Below are positions 1 through 11,900 of a DNA stretch of 51,246 nt, one piece after another. The DNA comes from Branchiostoma floridae (taxonomy: Eukaryota > Chordata > Leptocardii > Amphioxiformes > Branchiostomatidae): contig NC_049983.1 of NCBI RefSeq assembly GCF_000003815.2, positions 418,484 to 469,729 of the forward strand, in the 5' to 3' direction. Below the pieces are notes generated by a model. That model was not told where the DNA came from, searched no databases, and was given only the letters and a program-made list of their open reading frames with translations. Each line of letters opens with the position of its first letter. The first letter of the stretch is position 1. The position numbers and the translations under genes were made by a program.

Positions 1-3000
1 GGGTAGGGTGATGACTTAATGACGCGATTCGAAGTCAAGGTTGAAGTCCCGGTCCAGCACACTTGGTATGGTTGGAAAGGTCGCTTAGCAAGGAATAGAA
101 AGATGCAACCCGCAAAATGTTCGGATACTTCCTTCTCGAGATATTCTTGAGTATACGGGCTCTGTTTAGGCACAACCGGTAGCTCCTTTTCTTGAAGCAT
201 TGCCTGTCACGGCACCGGGTAGGGTGATGACTTAATGACGCGATTCCAAGTCAGGGTTGAAGTTCCGGCCTGGCACACTTGGTATGGTTGGAAAGGTCTC
301 TTAGCGAGGAATAGATAGATGAAACCCGCATAATGTTGGATACTTCCTTCTCGAGATATTCTTGAATATACGGGCTCTGTTTAGGCCCAACCGGTAGCTC
401 CTTTTCTTGAAGCATTGCCTGTCACGGCAGCGGGTAGGGTGATGACTTAATGACGCGATTCCAAGTCAGGGTTGAAGTTCCGGCCTGGCACAGTTGGTAT
501 GGTTGGAAAGATCGCTTAGCAAGGAATAGAAAGATGCAAACCGCAAAATGTTCGGATACTTCCTTCTCGAGATATTCTTGAGTATACGGGCTCTGTTTTG
601 GCCCAACCGCTAGCTCCTTTTCTTGAAGCATTGCCTGCCATGGCAGCGGGTAGGGTGATGACTTAATGACGAAATTCCAAGTTAGGGTTGAAGTTCCGGC
701 CTGGGCACACTTGGTATGGTGGAAAGGGTCGCTTAGCAAGGAATAGAAAGATGCAAACCGCAAAATGTTCGGATACTTCCCTCTCGAGATATTCTGAAGT
801 ATACGGGCTCTGTTTAGGCGCAACCGGTAGCTCCTTTTCTTGAAGCATTGCCTGTCACGGCAGCGGGTAGGGTGATGACTTAATGACGCGATTCCAAGTT
901 AGGGTTCAAGTTCCGGCCTGGCACACTTGGTATGGTTGGAAAGGTCGCTTAGCAAGGAATAGAAAGATGCAAACCGCAAAATGTTCGGATACTTCCTTGT
1001 CGAGATATTCTTGAATATACGATCTCTGTTTTGGCACAACCGCTAGCTCCTTTTCTTGAAGCACCGCCTGTCACGGCACCGGGTAGGGTGATGACTTAAT
1101 GATGCGATTCCAAGTCAGGGTTCAAGTATCGGCCTTGCAAACTTGGTATGGTTGGAAAGATCGCTTAGCAAGGAATAGAAAGATGCAAACCGCAAAATGT
1201 TCGGATACTTCCTTCTCGAGATATTCTTGAGTATACGGGCTCTGTTTTGGCGCAACCGCTAGCTCCTTTTCTTGAAGCATTGCCTGTCACGGCACCGGGT
1301 AGGGTGATGACTTAATGACGCGATTCCAAGTTAGGGTTCAAGTTCCGGCCTGGCACACTTGGTATGGTTGGAAAGGTCGCTTAGCAAGGAATAGAAAGAT
1401 GCAAACCGCAAAATGTTCGGATACTTCCTTCTCGAGATATTCTTGAGTATACGGGCTCTGTTTTGGCACAACTGCTAGCTCCTTTTTTTGAAGCATTGCC
1501 TGTCACGGCACCGGGTAGTATGATGACTTAATGACGCGATTCCAAGTTAGGGTTCAAGTTCCAGCCTGGCACACTTGGTATGGTTGGAAAGGTCGCTTAG
1601 CAAGGAATAGAAAGATGCAAACCGCAAAATGTTCGGATACTTCCCTCTCGAGATATTCTTGAGATTACGGGCTCTGTTTAGGCACAACCGCTAGCTCCTT
1701 TTCTTGAAGCATTGCCTGTCACGGCAGCGGGTAGGGTGATGACTTAATGACGCGATTCCAAGTCAGGTTTCAAGTTCCGGCCTGGCACACTTCGTATGGT
1801 TGGAAAGATCGCTTAGCAAGGAATAGAAAGATGCAAACCGCAAAATGTTCGGATACTTCCTTCTCGAGATATTATTGAGTATACGGGCTCTGTTCAGGTG
1901 CAACCGCTAGCTCCTTTTTTCGAACCAACGCCTGTCACCGCAGCGGGTAGGGTGATGACTTAATGACGCGATTCCAAGTCAGGGTTCACGTATCCGGCAT
2001 AGCAAACTTGGTATGGTTGGAAAGATCCCTTAGCAAGGAATAGAAAGATGCAAACCGCAAAATGTTCGGATACTTCCTTCTCGAGATATTCTTGAGTATA
2101 CGGGCTCTGTTTTGGCCCAACCGCTAGCTCCTTTTCTAGAAGCATTGCCTGCCATGGCAGCGGGTAGGGTGATGACTTAATGACGAAATTCCAAGTTAGG
2201 GTTGAAGTTCCGGCCTGGCACACTTGGTATGGTTGGAAAGGTCGCTTAGCAAGGAATAGAAAGATGCAAACCGCAAAATGTTCGGATACTTCCTTCTCGA
2301 GATATTCTTGAGTAACGGCTCTGTTTAGGCACAACTGCTAGCTCCTTTTCTTGAAGCATTGCCTGTCACGGCACCGGGTAGGGTGATGACTTAATGACGC
2401 TATTCCAAGTCAGGGTTCACGTTCCGGCATGGCAAACTTGGTATGGTTGGAAAGGTCCCTTAGCAAGGAATAGAAAGATGCAAACCGCAAAATGTTCGGA
2501 TACTTCCTTCTCGAGATATTCTTGAGTATACGGGGTCTTTTTAGGTGCAACCGCTAGCTCCTTTTCTTGAAGCTTTGCCTGTCACGGCACCGGGTAGGGT
2601 GATGACTTAATGACGCGATTCCAAGTCAGGATTCAAGTTCCGTCCTGGCACACTTGGTATGGTTGGAAAGGTCGCTTAGCAAGGAATAGAAAGATGCAAA
2701 CCGCAAAATGTTCGGATACTTCCTTCTCGAGATATTCTTGAGTATACGGGCTCTGTTTTGGCACAACTGCTAGCTCCTTTTTTTGAAGCATTGCCTGTCA
2801 CGGCACCGGGTAGTATGATGACTTAATGACGCGATTCCAAGTTAGGGTTCAAGTTCCAGCCTGGCACACTTGGTATGGTTGGAAAGGTCGCTTAGCAAGG
2901 AATAGAAAGATGCAAACCGCAAAATGTTCGGATACTTCCCTCTCGAGATATTCTTGAGATTACGGGCTCTGTTTAGGCACAACCGCTAGCTCCTTTTCTT

Positions 3001-5640
3001 GAAGCATTGCCTGTCACGGCAGCGGGTAGGGTGATGACTTAATGACGCGATTCCAAGTCAGGTTTCAAGTTCCGGCCTGGCACACTTCGTATGGTTGGAA
3101 AGATCGCTTAGCAAGGAATAGAAAGATGCAAACCGCAAAATGTTCGGATACTTCCTTCTCGAGATATTATTGAGTATACGGGCTCTGTTCAGGTGCAACC
3201 GCTAGCTCCTTTTTTCGAACCAACGCCTGGACCGCAGCGGGTAGGGTGATGACTTAATGACGCGATTCCCAGTCAGGGTTCACGTTCCGGCCAGGCACAC
3301 TTGGTATGGTTGGAAAGGTCGCTTACCAAGGAATAGAAAGATGCAACCGCAAATGTTCGGATACTTCCTTCTCGAGATATTCTTGAGTAACGGCTCTGTT
3401 TAGGCACAACTGCTAGCTCCTTTTCTTGAAGCATTGCCTGTCACGGCACCGGGTAGGGTGATGACTTAATGACGCTATTCCAAGTCAGGGTTCACGTTCC
3501 GGCATGGCAAACTTGGTATGGTTGGAAAGGTCCCTTAGCAAGGAATAGAAAGATGCAAACCGCAAAATGTTCGGATACTTCCTTCTCGAGATATTCTTGA
3601 GTATACGGGCTCTGTTTAGGCGCAACCGCTAGCTCCTTTTCTTGAAGCATTGCCTGTCACGGCACCGGGTAGAGTGATGACTTAATGATGCGATTCCAAC
3701 TTAGGGTTCAAGTTCCGGCCTGGCACACTTGGTATGGTTGGAAAGGTCGCTTAGCAAGGAATAGAAAGATGCAAACCGCAAAATGTTCGGATACTTCCTT
3801 CTCGAGATATTCTTGAGTATACGGGCTCTGTTTAGGCGCAACCGCTAGCTCCTTTTCTTGAAGCATTGCCTGTGACGGCACCGGGTAGGGTGATGACTTA
3901 ATGATGCGATTCCAACTTAGGGTTCAAGTTCCGGCCTGGCACACTTGGTATGGTTGGAAAGGTCGCTTAGCAAGGAATAGAAAGATGCAAACCGCAAAAT
4001 GTTCGGAAACTTCCTTCTCGAGATATTCTTGAGTATACGGGCTCTGTTTAGGCACAACCGGTAGCTCCTTTTCTTGAAGCATTGCCTGTCACGGCACCGG
4101 GTAGGGTGATGACTTAATGACGCGATTCCAAGTCAGGGTTGAAGTTCCGGCCTGGCACACTTGGTATGGTTGGAAAGGTCTCTTAGCAAGGAATAGAAAG
4201 ATGCAATCCGCAAATGTTCGGATACTTCCCTCTCGAGATATTCTTGAGTATACGGGCTCTGTTTAGGTGCAACCGCTAGCTCATTTTCTTGAAGCATTGC
4301 CTGTCACGGCACCGGGTAGGGTGATGACTTAATGACGCGATTCCAAGTTAGGATTCAAGTTCCGGCCTGGCACACTTGGTATGGTTGGAAAGGTCGCTTA
4401 GCAAGGAATAGAAAGATGCTAACCGCAAAATGTTCGGATACTTCCCTCTCGAGATATTCTTGAGTATACGGGCTCTGTTTAGGCACAACTGCTAGCTCCT
4501 TTTCTTGAAGCATTGCCTGTCACGGCACCGGATAGGGTGATGACTTAATGACGCGATTCCAAGTTAGGGTTCACGTTCCGGCCTGGCACACTTGGTATGG
4601 TTGGAAAGGTCGCTTAGCAAGGAATAGAAAGATGCAAATCGCAAAATGTTCGGATACTTCCTTCTCGAGATATTCTTGAGTATACGGGCTCTGTTTAGGT
4701 GCAACCGCTAGCTCCTTTTTTCAAACCACCGCCTGTCACGGCACCGGGTAGGGTGATGACTTAATGACGCGATTCCAAGTCAGGATTCAAGTTCCGTCCT
4801 GGCACACTTGGTATGGTTGGAAAGGTCACTTAGCAAGGAATAGAAAGATGCAAACCGCAAAATGTTCGGATACTTCCTTCTCGAGATATTCTTGAGTATA
4901 CGGGCTCTGTTAATGTGCAACCGCTAGCTCCTTTTTTCGAACCACCACCTGTCACGGCACCGGGTAGGTTGATGACTTAATGACGCGATTCCAAGTCAGG
5001 GTTCAAGTTCCGACCTGGGACACTTGGTATGGTTGGAAAGGTCGCTTAGCAAGGAATAGAAAGATTCAAACCGCAAAATGTTCAGATACATCCTTCTCGA
5101 GATATTCTCGAGTATACGGGCCCTGTTTAGGCGCAACCGCTAGCTCCTTTTCTTGAAGCATTGCCTGTCACGTCACCGGGTAGGGTGATGACTTAATGAT
5201 GCGATTCCAACTTAGGGTTCAAGTTCCGTCCTGGCACACTTGGTATGGTTGGAAAGTTCGCTTAGCAAGGAATAGAAAGATGCAAATCGCAAAATGTTCG
5301 GATACTTCCTTCTCGAGATATTCTTGAGTATACGGGCTCTGTTTAGGCGCAACCGCTAGCTCCTTTTTTTGAACCACCGCCTTTCACGGCACCGCGTAGG
5401 GTGATGACTTAATGACGCGATTCGAAGTCAGGGTTCAAGTTCCGGCCTGGCACACTTGGTATGGTTGGAATGGTCGCTTAGCAAGGAATAGAAAGATGCT
5501 AACTGCAAAATGTTCGGATACTTCCTTCTCGAGATATTCTTGAGTATACGGGCTCTGTTTTGGCACAACCGCTAGCTCATTTTCTTGAAGCATTGTCTGT
5601 CACGGCACCGGTAGTATGATGACTTAATGACGCGATTCCA
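1..5640. repeat. Satellite array, ~216 bp monomer, about 26 copies
   Basis: A tandem array that runs off the left edge. The anchor GGGTAGGGTGATGACTTAATG recurs near 1, 217, 432, 648, 865, 1081, 1297, 1513, 1729, 1945, 2162, 2376, 2592, 2808 and onward, a spacing of 214-217. Monomers are mostly over 90% alike by eye, and each carries a CTCGAG site in its second half. The array stops abruptly after CGCGATTCCA at about 5640. Because 216 is 72x3, the minus strand has open frames with a 72-residue period that break wherever a monomer gains or loses a base; I read these as incidental, not genes. The nearest gene is the kinase at 5942, and the array may lie in its first intron or upstream of it. Confidence 0.97.
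1405..3560. repeat. Higher-order duplication inside the satellite
   Basis: A block of several monomers occurs twice. Rare variants shared only by the two blocks include GGGTAGTATGATG (1513 and 2808), TTCCAGCCTGG, GAGATTACGGG, CACTTCGTATGG and TTTTTTCGAACCAACGCC, all about 1295 bp (6 monomers) apart. Further on, shared variants such as GAGTAACGGCTC (2311 and 3386) and GACGCTATTCC are about 1075 bp (5 monomers) apart. One monomer has therefore been gained in the first block or lost in the second. Confidence 0.85.
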
Positions 5641-5941
5641 CAGTTGGGCTAGCTACCGCTTTTTCAGCTACAGATGTCATATGTTTGAGTATCCTGTTAT
5701 AAAATACAGTGGATTTATAAACTGTCCTCATTAACTATGCAAATTAGCCTCTGATTTGCATGATTGTATTTAATTATGTACGGCTTCTCCGAAACTATCT
5801 TAATACCGAATATCATGACGATCCGTCAACAATAGCTTCGATAGGCCTTTCGATAACAGCGTTCGCCTCGCTCACTCGTTGGGTTTATTCGGAGTTTATC
5901 ATCCACCCCTAAAATTTGTTGTGTATGATCTGCTTCTATAG
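5641..5941. other. No gene seen between satellite and first kinase exon
   Basis: This AT-rich stretch shows no exon that could supply the missing kinase glycine loop. It ends with a good splice acceptor, GCTTCTATAG at 5932-5941, so transcription is expected to come from further upstream. Confidence 0.5.
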
Positions 5942-8900
5942 GTCCTGTACATGGAAAGTAACGCGTTGATACTAAAGGGAACATGGAAAGGGAGGGAAGC
6001 AGCTTTCAAAGTCTCGCGAGACAACGAGAACGCGTGGAACGAGATCGCCGCGCTCACGGCGATGGAGGGAGACAACCACTGCGTGGAGGCACTCAGCTGG
6101 TACACGGTAGGACTATTCAAATTTAAACGTCACTGCCCTCCTTATATGGTGTTTTCACTCACGTGACAAATTTTATCGTCAGCTATGTTGGTCGGATGAA
6201 GACACATGTATGTTTATCAAGGGCATCCTCACTGGACCGTTACACATTAGCTGCGCTGCGTTCTGAATGCATGCTACTCTTGACTTTGACTTTATGTTTG
6301 AACTAGAGTTCGGGGACCTCATACCTCCATGAAATATTCATTGCTTTTTTGTGGATGGTATGTATGTTTATAGTCCGTTGTATTTGAGAGTAATGGTTAT
6401 ATAATATAAATGTTATGGGAAAGTAGTGGTGTATTTATTTAATGACACAGAGGATGTCCATCTGATTAGTAATTATCAAAATGTGACACTTAATTGTGTA
6501 ATGTGCGTTTAAGAGGTCGACGGCACATGGTAGCGTGGTGTTCCTTAAGCTTGATGTTTAGCATTTAAAATGTCTAAGGTTGTCAGCATTATTGAGGTTC
6601 GACTATGTGCCTCAGAGCTGTGTGGTGGGAGGAAGTTGGGAAACTCAGAAAGAAGAAGGGATGTGGCCAACTTTAGTCAGATGGTGATTTGATTTTCCAC
6701 CAATATTTCATAACATCAGCTGTTCACACGGTACAAAAACGAGATGCACACTTTCCTCTGACAGCCCTACACCAACTGTAAGATGAATACTTGGCGCCAA
6801 CCCCGTCTGCTAAAAAACTGTCCCTTATCGTAACAACTGTCCCTTATCGTAACAAAATCAGAACATCTGTATCGCCCATAAAACTTCTGACACCCAACCC
6901 AGATAAGAGGACCTAATGGCATTTTAATCACCATGTCACTCAAATCAGCAGTACAGTATGTGAGACATCCATACCTGTTAAGCATTATCGTTAAATGTAC
7001 CTCAACTTCTTACAATTATACTTACGCTTCACATCTCCATGATATCCTAAGCAGACATAAATAAAACTAATTATCATATTAAAAAAACTTGGGGTTCCCC
7101 AAACAGCTGTCACCTCACCATCTGCTTGGAGCTAAGCCATTAACAAACACATAAAGCACGATGCCTGTACCAATATATCTTAAATATAGGGGTGATTTCT
7201 GATATTATTACATCAATTAGAACGACAGATACGGCTCCCAAAATCTCATCGATTCGAGCTTTTATCACACCCCACCAACACAACAAGTATGAAACCAATC
7301 CATCCAGCCGTTCTTGAGTAATCTCGTACACAGACAGAGACACAAACACTTAAAGCACGATGCCTGTTCCAATATATCGCAGATATAGGGGGGATTTCTG
7401 ATATTATTATATCGATTATAACGACAGATACGGCGCCCAAAATCACATCGATTCGAGCTTTCATCACAGCTCACCAACACAACAAGTATGAAACCAATCC
7501 ATCCAGCCGTTCTTGAGTAATCTTGTACACAGACAGAGACACATAACAGAAAATATAACCTCCATGACATTTCATGGAGGTAACTACTGTGCCAACTGTT
7601 ACAAATATTTCAAACAGTCATAAGCAGACATAAATAAAACTACTGGGGGTTCCCCAAACAGCTGTCACCTCACTATCTGCTTGCAGCTAAGCCCATTAAC
7701 AAACACATACAGCACGATGCCTGTACCAATATATCTCAAATATAGTGGTGATTTCTGATATTATTACATCAATTAGAACGACAGATACAGCTCCCAAGAT
7801 CTCATCCATTCGAGCTTTCATCACACCCCACCAACACAACAAGTATGAAACCAATCCATCCAGCCGTTCTTGAGTAATCATCTACAGAGACAGAGACACA
7901 TAACAGAAAATATAACCTCCATTCCATGACATTTCATGGAGGTAAATATCATGCAAAACGTTCAAGTGCGACTTAAAAGACAACACGGCACATAAAGCGT
8001 GAAGCGATTTCTTTTCATGAATGAAATTTGTTGAGCGCTCTGTGTCAAATCGCTCGGCCGCAGCGACGCCGCCAAAAGCATACCAGCTTCAGTGGACTCT
8101 CACTGCACTTAGGACACCGGTGCGGCACTGCGGGGTTCGTTCACTGCGGCACTGTTTTGTTATTTTCGCGTTTTTTTTAATAACATAGATATTGCGTAAT
8201 ACGTAAAAGTATGTCTTAGAAGAAAACAAAATACACGAAACGGAATAAAATTCTTTCTTTATCGCTGAAATTCGATGAGTCATCTACGAACCCCGCAGTG
8301 CCGCATCGGTGCCCCAAGTGCATTGAGAGTCCACCTTTAACATCATCTTAACTTGTTAGATTCCAGCCGAGTCACCCCAAAGGCGGCCGGACCACGTGAC
8401 TGTGTTGGTGGAACCATATATCCCTCCTCCAGAGAAGAGAGTTCAGGTAAGGAAACCAAAAGTGTTGACCATCAGCTTGAATAGTTATCGGCAACAGGAA
8501 GACAAGTTTTTATGTCTGCTCTTTTCATCTGTATATGATATTCAAGTATTTTTGATGATATGGTGTTCTTTTCTCAGGTGACGACATGGGGAAATGACGG
8601 AGTAGGAGAGGTCCACACTATCCCCACCATGTCCAACTCAGGAGAACTCCGGGACTACATGGAACAGCTTCTAGAGGCAATCGTACGTATCGTGTAGCAA
8701 TAAAATATAGTCACTTCTGTGCCTTTTCTTCGTAGTTTTCCCTTAGCTAACTCTGAACAGAAAATCTTTTGACCACAACCTTTTTTAAGAGGATGGTTAT
8801 AAAATAGTTTGATCACGATGTTGGACCTCTACAACAGTTGAACCTATCGCTTGTTCACGTTTATAAATTCGCGGGGTAATCTATATCCGTTGTTTTTAAA

Positions 8901-11900
8901 ATCAAGGTATTTAAAGATATGGTATACGGACGGTTGTTTCAAGTGGTGATTTTGAAAACATTGAAATTTGAAACCCGTATATTCTATCTATTTAATCTCA
9001 AAACAAAAGGCAGTCCCTTCAACTTTATTTCTAAAAGAACCCAAAAGAATGCGTGTCACTGTCACATTCAGTTTCGCAGAGACAAACCCGAACGACAACA
9101 AGTTGGCAATAAATAGCAGTGACAGCAAGTATATGTGACGTGCTGTATGTCAATCAATGACACGTTTTTAACGCCCTCTAGCGACATATCCACAAGCGTA
9201 GCTGGGTGCACCTGGACATCAAGCCGTCCAACATTCTGGTAGAAGAGACGCCTAGCGGCAGAGGTCTGACTCTCATCGACTTCGACGTCGCCCTCAAGTT
9301 AGTGAACTATAATCATAGTTTCTCCTATTTACTCGTGTACCTAGTTATATGCATGATATTTTAACGTTGTGTTTCCTATTTCCTTTATACCAATGTACGA
9401 AGCTCACATCGACATACCACAAACGAACTAGTGAAGATATTTAGTGTACATGCTTGCTAACCGAGCTAACAGGTCATCAAAAAAAAAAAAAGACAAAACG
9501 TACATGTATATGCTGTGGTAAAGGAACAGTGGTCTAACATATAACATGGTTCGGCTTATTCTCCCTTTTCGGTAACGGTGAAAATGTAGGATTGTCACAA
9601 ATTCGGTTCATCAAAACGCATGATGAACATGTGCTGCTCATATGTCTAAATTGAGGGAATCTGCTACCTCGGTCTTCATTGGAAAGAGCGACCCAACACA
9701 TGACTTGCGACCACGTGACGTCAGTAATGGGTCAAAAGCGACAGAATTTATTTATTTTTATTTATTTATTTGGATTCTCCACACTGGAGGGTATGGCGGA
9801 ACAGGTGTCAAAAGACACCTTTTCGAAGCCGCCATACCTTAGGGCGAAGCCGCCATACCTTAGAATATCAGAATACTTCCCCTTATCACATAACAGCCAA
9901 GTTCTAGCCCATTTAAGACATTTTATTGAAAACAAATCTGAATAACTGTCCTTTGCCCTGCAGGTTAGACCAGGCTCTCCGTGCGGGGATCCAGTACGGG
10001 ACTCCGTTCTTCCAGCCGCCGGAGGTCCGGACGGGCGACCAGGCACGTCTGTCCGCCAAGGCCGACATCTACTCCGCCGGGGTCACCTTCGCTCTCGTAG
10101 CCAGCTGTGGTAAGCTTGGTACCTTCGCTAGAAGGTTATATTTTCGCTCTTTGTGTTTGTATCTGTGTGTGTGTGCGTGTATGTGTCTCTCTGTGTGTAA
10201 TTGACTACAGACGAACATGCATACAATCGGAAACTTTATTTCCAAACTTTTTTATTTTCCGCATATATCTGAAACCGATGTACATTCTTGTACTGAAATG
10301 AATTTCTAAATCAAGAGTAAAAGCTCATAGGAACAGATTCATTTAAATTTCTATGTCTTGTTCTGATGTACAATTGTCAAAAATTGTATATGAAACCGAT
10401 AAGCGACCATCAACTACCAAACAAGAGGTCTAAAACCAACAGCTGCAGGAAGAATGTTTGCTATTTTTTTCTTCTGATAATGTAATACAATCGTCAAAAG
10501 TGGTTAAAGTATAAAACCGTTATACGGCCAGCAACAATTCAACAATTGTTCATTAACTACCAAGAAAACATTTGCGAACATTTTTTTTGTTCTGACAAAC
10601 AGTTGTCCCAAATGTCTTTCACGCAAATTGACAAACGTTTACTTGCCCTTTCTCGTTAATATTTACAAAGGAACCTAAAACGGTTGCTTATTTAAAGTTG
10701 CAAAATTCTAAATTGGCAGCTCAAATACGAATGTTATTTGGTAAGCAAAAACAATCATTGCAGGAGCTGATGGTCTCAGCCGACACTGCACTGTGTGTCC
10801 TCTGTCTGAGCGTTCTCTGTTGCCGACACCTTGTGACTCTCCATCATTCCTATACAAGAACAAATAGTAATACATAAGAGCAAGTTAGATTAGCTTCACC
10901 TAAACTGGCAGAACTGAAATATATACCATTTTTCTCTAATACAATAAAATGCTGTCTCGTCCGGCTTACTTGATAGTGAACGTTGAACGTACAAAGTTGT
11001 TGCTTTTTTGTTTAATTCGTAGTTAAGCTCATTTCATTTCCCGGAATAGAATACTGTATAACGTTAACTATTATATAACAAGTAGTTGTTATCGCTAATG
11101 GATGTCGTGGAGCGCCTACGACCACTGCGACTACGAGCCGTGATTGATTGATTGATTGATTGAGTGATTGAGTGAGTGAGTGAGTGATTGAGTGAGTGAG
11201 TGAGTGAAATGTCTCTGGCCATGTTCCCTTCGCCAGAAATGTCAGTATATCATACATAATCTACATAATCATATCTATATTCTACCAATTACGTTTGTTA
11301 AAATCTATGACGTCACACCTTTTGACCTGTCATCGCCCTGGTCCTGATCCAAGTCCACAACTTCACATCTGTCATTCTTGTCAGTGACTTCATTCACTAT
11401 GTTGACCCAGGATTCCTTGGGCGAGTTCTTTGTGACCGGGATAGACTTTGGGTCGGCTGTGTCGTCAGTCATACCTGAGTCATGGACAGAGAATCTATTT
11501 TGTTTTGTTTCATTCAGGCCTATGGCTGAAATGATCCTTAGGCTTTCAATTTAACGCGGAACCATGAAAAAAAAAGATGGTGTGTTACACCGAAGGGCGA
11601 TTATACAGATAGAGGCACAAAAGCTAATTCACCCATAAAGTTAACGCTGTTTTAAAAGAGACTGGGAATTTAGGAATACCAAGTCGACGAAAGGTGGTTC
11701 CAAACTGTAAAATTCTTGCAATTTGAAACCACTGTCCGTCGACCTGATATCCTTAAAAGACATCGTTTTTAGATACAACAGATACAATTTTGGTTACCCT
11801 GCGCATAAAGTTTAGCTGGCGTTAGAAAAACTCAATATCTTCTATTCAAAATCTCACCTGGTAGAGACGGTTTTGAGTTCGGGTTCTGGGAGATGTTAGA

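Noticed and set aside
1-5640. CRISPR-like array of regular repeats
   Set aside because: Repeats are directly adjoining monomers of ~216 bp with no unique spacers, and the surrounding genes are eukaryotic and spliced.
1-5640. CENP-B-box-like motif in the satellite (GTATACGGGC region)
   Set aside because: Only the A..CGGG half fits; the TTCG half does not line up at the needed spacing.
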